64,000 nucleotides of DNA from assembly GCA_001179505.1 (NCBI GenBank), contig CDMY01000422.1, positions 16,075-80,074 on the forward strand, in the 5' to 3' direction. The translations under genes were made by a program, and so were the position numbers. Source of the stretch: Vitrella brassicaformis. Taxonomy: Eukaryota > Sar > Vitrellaceae. Numbering within the stretch: the first letter of the stretch is position 1; each line of letters starts with the position of its first letter. Positions 57,704 to 64,000 of the stretch are shown here, piece by piece. The notes under the pieces were generated by a model. That model saw only the letters and a list, made by a program, of their open reading frames with translations. It searched no databases and was not told the DNA's origin.

Positions 57704-58128
57704 GACAAGCGATGAGCTGAGCACCTCTCTGGACAGACAGTTGGGGACAGTCGTGTGAAGGGGCGTGAATGGGTGGGGAACGTCCACGAGTGTCGCAAGA
57801 TGACGATACCATACGTCCATGTCACACCTCCACCGAATCATCCTTCTCATTCATCTGGTCTGGGCGGCCGTCTCAGTCATGCAACCCAACCATCAGCAAG
57901 TCGGCTTCATATACGCACTGGGGCAGAAACAGACAGTAGGGAGAGTACTCTCATCTCGCCTCATTCTGACTTGCATCCTTCGAGGAAGGGGTTCGTCTAA
58001 AGGTCGAGCTCCGTAGGCTTTCGGCATGCTGCATGACATGACACACAAACGATAGAAGAAGGAAAAGTTCGGGAGTTGAAATTATGGTTGCTCGAATACC
58101 CTTCACACACACCCGCTATCACGCGATC
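57704..58128. other. Intergenic between convergent genes, nothing seen
   Basis: Short space between the ClpR stop (plus) and the stop of the PH-domain gene (minus). No repeat or gene supported. Confidence 0.5.
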
Positions 58129-60781
58129 TCATGGGCCCCAGAATGTAAGAAAAGAAGCTGCCAAGAGACGCACCACGCACGAGGGCCGCCGAGGAACACT
58201 GGTGACCGCCACTGCGTGTACCACTGCCGGCCGGTGGTCAGGGGCGATGGCTGTCGGCCCCAAGGAAACGTCTGTTTCGTGCAGGCGCTGTCTGATGAGC
58301 CGTGTCCTAATGCCGAGGGGATCCGACAGGGGCGACAGGGGCGTGTACAGCAGCGGGTCAATGATGACAAGCAGCGGCCGTTGACGGGACGAAACATCCT
58401 GTGAGGTCGGAGACTCCAAGCCTTGCAGTGAGACGGATGCTGATGCTGCTGACGCAGGTGATGGGTCTGCCTGCTGCTGGGAGTCGTGATGCTGTTGTTG
58501 AACATGTGGCTTGGTGGGCGATCCTGGAGCCGTCGTTGGTATGGCTGTTTCCCTACGGTAGCGGCGATGATCGTGCTGGAGCTTCTTGAGGAATCTTTTT
58601 TTGGCCTGTTCCGTCAGAGCGCGCAGTGCCACCGCCCACCCATCGCGCTCTTGACGGCACAGGAACTTGAGATCAACCATTGTCTGACGGGAGGCCACTG
58701 GGGCGCCGCACAACAACACCTGCGCCACCCACCACAAAGGCACCGATGGCCACCAATATATTGGCAAGTGGTTGTGGTTGGTGTCAGGTACATTTGTGTA
58801 GCGTACCAGTCGCAGAGTCCAGCCCCAGTCCCACGGGTCGAGGAGCTCACTGTCGATCAGGGCGACGGACTCAACAGCAAGGAGAAGCAGCCGACCCTGA
58901 AGCAAGGCACGAAACGGGGTAGGTTGGAGGAGGAGGAAGGAGGGCCGCACAGGTGTACAGCGGAACACGCGACACTAGCTGGATCTCACCGACCTCCGAC
59001 AGCATGTCATCCTCGTGGCGGTAGAAGAAGATCTGACCGCTATGAACTGAAACCCACCGCCTGTTCCAGCTGCAGCAATAAAAGTGCGAACAGGGCATCG
59101 ACTTTCTCGTGGGTCTGTCCAGTGCGTGCACTCCGCGCACCCCTCACCCAGATTGCCAGGCCCGTACGTCTCCGGCGAGCTCGCCTCCCCTCGACATCAT
59201 CTGCAAGGCCGCTAACGCCGAGGGGTCAAGGCATTTGGCAGCATCTTGTGCAGTCTCCTCGTCATAGCCATCAGCCACGATGCCAGCAGGATGGAGGCCC
59301 CTCTTCCATGCGTAGCCCCGCAGCGGAGGAGAGGTCACTTGGGCCCCTCGATGGTGGCGGAAGCACGGCGACTTTGTCCCTGCATCCTCAGTCGCAACGC
59401 TGCTGGCCGCGATGCTAGTCTTGACAGTCTGACATACATCGCCGCATTGTTGCAGCACGGACTGGGCCGAGGAGCTGACCGCTGACACCACTGAGGCGTC
59501 CATCAGGTGTCGCGCATTGGCAGCAGTGTCCCGAAGGGGCTGCTGCAGGTAATGATGGTGACCCGGACCATTGAAATGACACCTTGACGGAGCGCTCGCT
59601 TCGCTGTCGTCGCTCTCCCGGTGTTCGAGGGATGGCTCGGCATGAGCCGACCGTGGCTCATGTCTATCAGCCTGCGCAGCTGTGATGCAGATAGACGGTG
59701 GACCGGGCCACCCAGGTTCCCCAGTGGAGTAGCGGCAGGAAGAGTTGCTGGCCAGCGAAGAAGGCGACGACTCGCGACCACCCGCACCATGGTGGCGGTG
59801 GTGGTGCTCGTGACGACGACGTATCCTCTTGTCGTTCCCTCTGCATGAGGGCTCGTAATCACTAGCGCTGACGGCCCCCTCATCTTCATCACTTGTCTCG
59901 TCGGCCCGCGGCTCCCCTGAGAGCCGTCTGCCACTGGACTCGCCGCTGTGCCGCCTCTTGTTTCCCGCAGCCCCGGGGCCCGTTGTGGGCCCTCCGTCCT
60001 CTCTCTTCCACCACATGAGGTTGGTCCATAGGTTGGAGATCCTCGTAGGGATCCCATCCAGCTGTAGACCTGCATCATCCGCATCGGTGTCACGACGCAA
60101 GAAGGCCGACGTCAGCGAAAATGACGGCATCGCAGGCAGAGACAGCCGACTGAGGCCGTCGTGCAGGCTCGAAACGATGTTTCTGCCGCTCCCGCCGTCG
60201 CCAGGAGGATCCACAGCTTCCGAACTGGACCACGCAGCTGTGTCACGTCTGAGCGACGGTTTGCAACGCGCAACGCAGTTCCTGTGGTGGGTGGCATCAG
60301 CGTCAAGCAGCAGCAGACGAGTGTCAGATGCTGATCGCCTCAGAGGCCTTGACGCTGGCCCTGCCCTTCCCTGTGCCGGGCATGCCGCAGGAAGGGAGCT
60401 GGCAGACATCGCCCTCGATCGCTCCTCCCGTCCTGTTGGAGGGGATAGCATCAGACTCGGCACTTGACCTGGTGCCGGACACTCGCTCGACACATCCTGG
60501 TCGAAGCACACAATAGCAGACACACTTCATGGTGGCGATCGCTTGAAGCATCTATGTCATCCTCCTACCCTCCCACGTACCTGATGTAGCTTTTCGGTGC
60601 CTTGCTCATTCTCGCGCCGTGCTGTCAGTGCTCTTCGCAAGTCGCCAGTGTGGTGCCTGGTTGTGAGAGTGGGAGAGAGCGCATCGTGGACCCTTCTGGG
60701 AGCATTGCCTTTGGGAACCATCCCCATCGAGATGCGGTGAGCCATGTCTTCAGAGGCAGCGATGTCGCTGAAGTGGGCCAT
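58129..60781 (-). CDS. PH-domain protein with a long disordered region
   Basis: A possible start at 60781 (MAHFSDIAASEDMAHRISMG). A long exon (about 60523-59150) is Ser/Pro/His/Arg-rich with acidic patches, for example ADETSDEDEGAVSASDYEPS and RRRHEHHHRHHG, so disordered. A split PH domain follows: PLRGYAWKRGLHP (59.32 kb), NRRWVSVHSGQIFFYRHEDD (59.05 kb), VALIDSELLDPWDWGWTLRL (58.84 kb) and the C-terminal helix ERDGWAVALRALTEQAKKRF (58.64 kb). The end is a Gln/Ser-rich tail to the stop at 58129. The domain suggests recruitment to phosphoinositide membranes or protein partners; the lipid-binding K/R pattern (KRG...NRRW) is present. Which upstream exons belong is uncertain. Same direction as the Sec6-like gene, about 140 bp downstream of it. 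Confidence 0.6.
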
Positions 60782-60917
60782 GCACTCCTTGATTATCTCA
60801 TTCCTCACCCTCCTGCACAAGGACCACACAACACCACCACCAGACCAACAGGCAATCCTTGCTGCCTGTGTTGTGGGTCTGTCAGTATGCCATGTATGCA
60901 CATCTGTGTGTGATGCG

Positions 60918-63588
60918 TCAGTGCAGGTCTTGCCTGCCGAGATCCAGCCGCAGCTTGAGGATGCGTCGGACCACCCCCACGTCGAAGTGCGGGCCATATT
61001 TCCGGCGAAAGTCGGGCAGGCACAGCAACAACAGCTGGGCGTTCCCGCAGAGAAGCTGTTTCAAGTCATGAAACGGCACAAGGTGACCCTCCAAAGATCT
61101 GACAGAGAGATGCACACACATAGGCAATATCCGGCTTCCATCCAGATCTACGGCCTCACCCCGGCGATAGGAACGCCCCGAAGAAGCTGTATAGATGTTT
61201 TTCGTCGAGTATGAGCCGATCGGTCAGCTTGTCTTGCAGCCGCGGACTCATCGCCCTGCAGTCATCCATCCCACACAGCCAGCCACATGAAAGGAATCAG
61301 ATGCCTGCCTGCACCTGTCTCTTGCCCTGCCTACCTTGAAGGGTTCTTCCCGTACAGCAGTTTGTGTGTATAAGCGGCCACAATGAGGCGCAGGATCTCC
61401 TCTGCCACCTTGGTGAGGCTGCTCTTGCGCAGGTCGGCCCCGACAGCGGTAAAGATCGGCGTGAGGTGGACCTGCTGCAGACTCGGAAGGTTGACATCGA
61501 GCACGCTTCTTCTCCTGCCAACGTCGACAAGGACAGGCCCCACGATCCTCTGCACAAGCACGCCCCCCAGCCGTTCACCCAAACTCGCGAAACGGGATAT
61601 CTCCTCGTCCAGGCGGAAGCACGGAGGTCGGCCGACAACCCTCCTGGACCTGTGCCGGCTGCCCATGCTTCGAGACAGTGGCAGACACTCCCAACAGTCC
61701 TCCAGCCTGAGTGAAACCACCAACCAACTGCAGCCCCCTGCCTCGTCCGAGAGTCAGTGTCTGTGCTCCGTGCTATTCTGTCATAATGATGCGCCATAGT
61801 GATGCGGCTAGCCTATGTCGCATCCATTTTGTTGTACCTCGGGCGTCGCCAGTCGAAGGGCTGGCTGCTTGCATCCTGGTCAGGTTGGGGGAGAGGAGGC
61901 CCGAGGGGCCGTTGCAAATGCTCCAGACATCGCCGTCCTCCACCATTAGCCCACGTCGCCTTGCGTAGCTCGCCACACGCCTTGATATGTTGGTGGACGA
62001 GACTAGATAAGATGTCGATCGTCTCATGACAGCTCTGAACGAAGAGCGCAACGTTGTTAATCTGGGCGCAGAGGGCCTCGCTGGACACAATGTCCATTCG
62101 GAAAAGGCTGGACAGAACAGTGCTGCCGCTGCTTTGGTCGAAGCAGCGTGGTCCGACGCAAGGTGGGTCCGCCTGCAGGAAGGCCGTCTCCATGAGCGTC
62201 ACGTAGCCGGTAAGAAGGACCCTCGTGACTTCCACCACCTTCTGTGTCAATGCAGGCACGAGTAGCTGCCGGGCAATGTCCAGTTGCTCCAGGATGACTC
62301 GAAAAATGTCCACAGGAGCCGATGTGTGCGCCCATCCTGCTCTCTCGTCTCGCAGCAAGGAAGGCAGCCTCTCCTCGCCCAGACGTGGCCCCACAGCTGC
62401 GTCTCCCCTCCGTTCCTCTGGCTTGCTGCGTGCTGGCACGATCTCGGGCTCGCTTCTGAAGGTCCTGATCCGGCCGAGACTCCCTTCCTGGAGGTGTCGC
62501 GCATGCCCACCTCCCCTGTCGAGCCTTTCGTCTGGCACTTCCATCCATCGTTCATCCAGGAGGGAAGGGACGGCTGACGACCGACTCCACTCGTTGCCAG
62601 GGCCGAAGGACAGCGAGGAGGAGTAAAGGCTAGAAGTGTCGGGATGACGACCGAGCCATAGCTCGTTCCTCATGATGTTAAGCAGGAGGTCTTGGGCGTT
62701 GAGTCCCACCCGTATCCCGTATGCATGTGCCAGAGCTTCCACTATGTCGTCCATCACCTCGTCCGCCACGCCGCCCCGCTCCAACGCGACTTGAAGACCA
62801 CTCACTCGACGGAGAAAGTGCAGGATGATATGAGGGCTCGGGCGTCGGGCCGCCAACGTAGCTGTAATACGCCGAGAGGGAGCCTCGAGGTCGAGATGAC
62901 CGCTGCTTCTCAGGCTGCTGTGTGGTCGTGATTCATCGGCGTAAGTGGCGGTAATGTGTGTCCACAGAGACCCGATGACGGTGTAGATGCGATGGCAGTA
63001 CTCATCAATAACGAAACCCGTGATAGATTGCAGGTACGCTTCAGGCAGCCGCTCCACCCGTCTTCGCATCTCGGTTGGGCCACCGCCGGTAGACTCCACA
63101 GCAGCGCCATCGGACACTTGACGAGCTGGGCGTGCAGCTTCGTCATCAAGACCGCCAGTGGACGTCGAGACCGCTGCACCCTCCACCCCACTCAGGCAGC
63201 GTCCAATCGACCTCTCAAGCACCCCCACGCCAGACGAGGCGAATTCATCCAGTAAGTCAAACGCCTGCACACACACACGCCGCACCCATTCGGCACGAAG
63301 GACGATAACTAATGATCTTCACAGAGGCAATGCAGGTCACCTCGTCGAGCGTCAGTGTGGCCGCAAGTTTGTTGGTAAGCGCCGCGTTGTCCGCACCGGA
63401 CACGTCATCCTCGTCGAGGGCCTGTGAGCAAGACACAGCAACGACAAAGAAGGAAGTCGCGTTTCCACCGACTGACTTACGCGTGCTAGCAGACAGCGGA
63501 GTTGGCCTTCAACAGCCCGCTTCGCTTGGCTCGCGTGTCCATCAAGCAACGTTGCCAGGACATCTTCTTCTCTCTGCTCATGCTTCAT
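60918..63588 (-). CDS. SEC6: Sec6/EXOC3-like exocyst subunit
   Basis: Start at 63588 (MKHEQREEDVLATLLDGHA). The main exon (63285 to about 61850) has the family's long helical rods: ERLPEAYLQSITGFVIDEY, DIFRVILEQLDIARQLLVPA, VVEVTRVLLTGYVTLMETA and the conserved EALCAQINNVALFVQSCHET (IxNN motif). Next exons read IVGPVLVDVGRRRSVLDVN, AEEILRLIVAAYTHKLLYGK, KLTDRLILDEKHLYSFFGAF and VPFHDLKQLLCGNAQLLLLC through VVRRILKLRLDLGRQDLH to the stop at 60918-60920. Sec6 proteins end in the same way, with a helix reading (V/I)xxILxxRxD. Sec6 tethers secretory vesicles at the plasma membrane. Divergence is high, so another CATCHR-family tether is possible but less likely. Confidence 0.68.
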
Positions 63589-63734
63589 TGTTCATCGTTG
63601 GAAACATGTTCTTCTACTTTCTCGTGGCCAGATCAAGAAGCGAAGCACATGGGCTCATGTTTCATTGCACCGACTGACCACGGGAGTTAGAGCACACTGT
63701 GTGAAATCTGCAGAGTGATCATTTTCCCCTATAG

Positions 63735-64000
63735 AAGAAGGGCACACTGAGTGATCCTGATAATTATCGTGGTATTCACTTACTGTCTGTATTCATGAAG
63801 CTGTATGGTAATGTGCTTCAGCCATTGCTGCTGCAGCAAGCCAAGGTATGCCCTGAACAGGCAGGATTTCGTACGGATCACTCCACTATCGGGCATTGTT
63901 TTGTGTTAGCCACACTCATCGAACGTGCCAAGCGAGCGGGCTCTCCATTCTATGTGTGCTTTGTGGATTTTCGTAAAGCCTTCGACTCGATCAATCGCCG
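63735..64000 (+). mobile_element. LINE-like reverse transcriptase, N-terminal part, runs off the window
   Basis: The frame from 63735 reads KKGTLSDPDNYRGIHLLSVF, then CPEQAGFRTDHSTIGHCFVL and YVCFVDFRKAFDSINR at the edge. These are reverse transcriptase motifs 0 to A of non-LTR elements; the Asp of FVDF is the first catalytic aspartate. In family members the residues before KKG are usually PLY/F; here an in-frame TAG (63732-63734) stands at that position, and the frame upstream is closed, so the copy is 5'-truncated or mutated. Confidence 0.85.

Noticed and set aside
58486-59418. 310-codon plus-strand ORF
   Set aside because: Antisense to the split PH domain, which has clear motif support on the minus strand.
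1-64000. CRISPR arrays, bacterial operons, rRNA genes
   Set aside because: No regularly spaced direct repeats with unique spacers, no rRNA-like sequence, and the gene structure is eukaryotic throughout.

Overview
The window is nuclear DNA of an intron-rich, flagellated eukaryote with a complex plastid, most likely an alveolate. A chromerid alga of the Vitrella/Chromera kind is my best guess, and that is inference. Grounds: genes are split by GT-AG introns, some only about 31 bp; the Sey1 GTPase carries an [16 protein letters not shown]-type G3 block like apicomplexan relatives; a ClpR-type protease subunit starts with a signal peptide followed by a basic, Ser-rich transit-like stretch; IFT54 implies a flagellated stage; and a probable exocyst Sec6 is present. 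Coordinates below are gene spans from start to stop codon with introns included. Exons were followed by eye through conserved motifs and splice sites.

Layout. 0-3.1 kb: 3' end of a LINE-like retrotransposon (minus), GT-rich tandem repeats, and a relic of a cysteine/helix module. 3.5-9.0 kb: SEY1/RHD3 GTPase and a small unrecognised gene, both minus. 9.5-14 kb: a degenerate paralogue, a foldback MITE and a poorly resolved plus-strand gene. 14.5-19.4 kb (minus): an unrecognised multi-exon gene ending in the cysteine/helix modules, then a SEC14-like lipid-transfer gene. 19.9-24.0 kb: unresolved exons and a small hypothetical gene. 24-25.4 kb: a repeat nest. 27.3-30.8 kb (minus): a dual-specificity pseudophosphatase with a long disordered tail. 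31.4-33.3 kb: an orphan copy of the module exon split by a Helitron-like element.

33.7-46.2 kb is the clearest housekeeping block: pantothenate kinase (minus), the B-block-binding subunit of TFIIIC (plus, 8 kb) and a DDX6/Dhh1 helicase (minus), separated by less than 200 bp. 46.6-48.3 kb holds an assembly gap, CA repeats and a LINE remnant. 48.7-51.7 kb is IFT54 (minus). 52.9-54.3 kb is an intronless helical-repeat protein bracketed by MITE copies. 54.6-56.1 kb is the second Helitron-like copy with a PIF1-type helicase fragment. 56.3-57.7 kb is ClpR (plus). 58.1-63.6 kb (minus) holds a PH-domain protein and a Sec6-like exocyst subunit. The window ends inside a LINE reverse transcriptase.

The genes do not form an operon or pathway: they cover ER fusion, phosphoinositide transfer, CoA synthesis, Pol III transcription, mRNA storage/decay, ciliary transport, plastid proteolysis and exocytosis. 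The most unusual content is the dispersed cysteine/helix module family and the small mobile elements next to gene ends.
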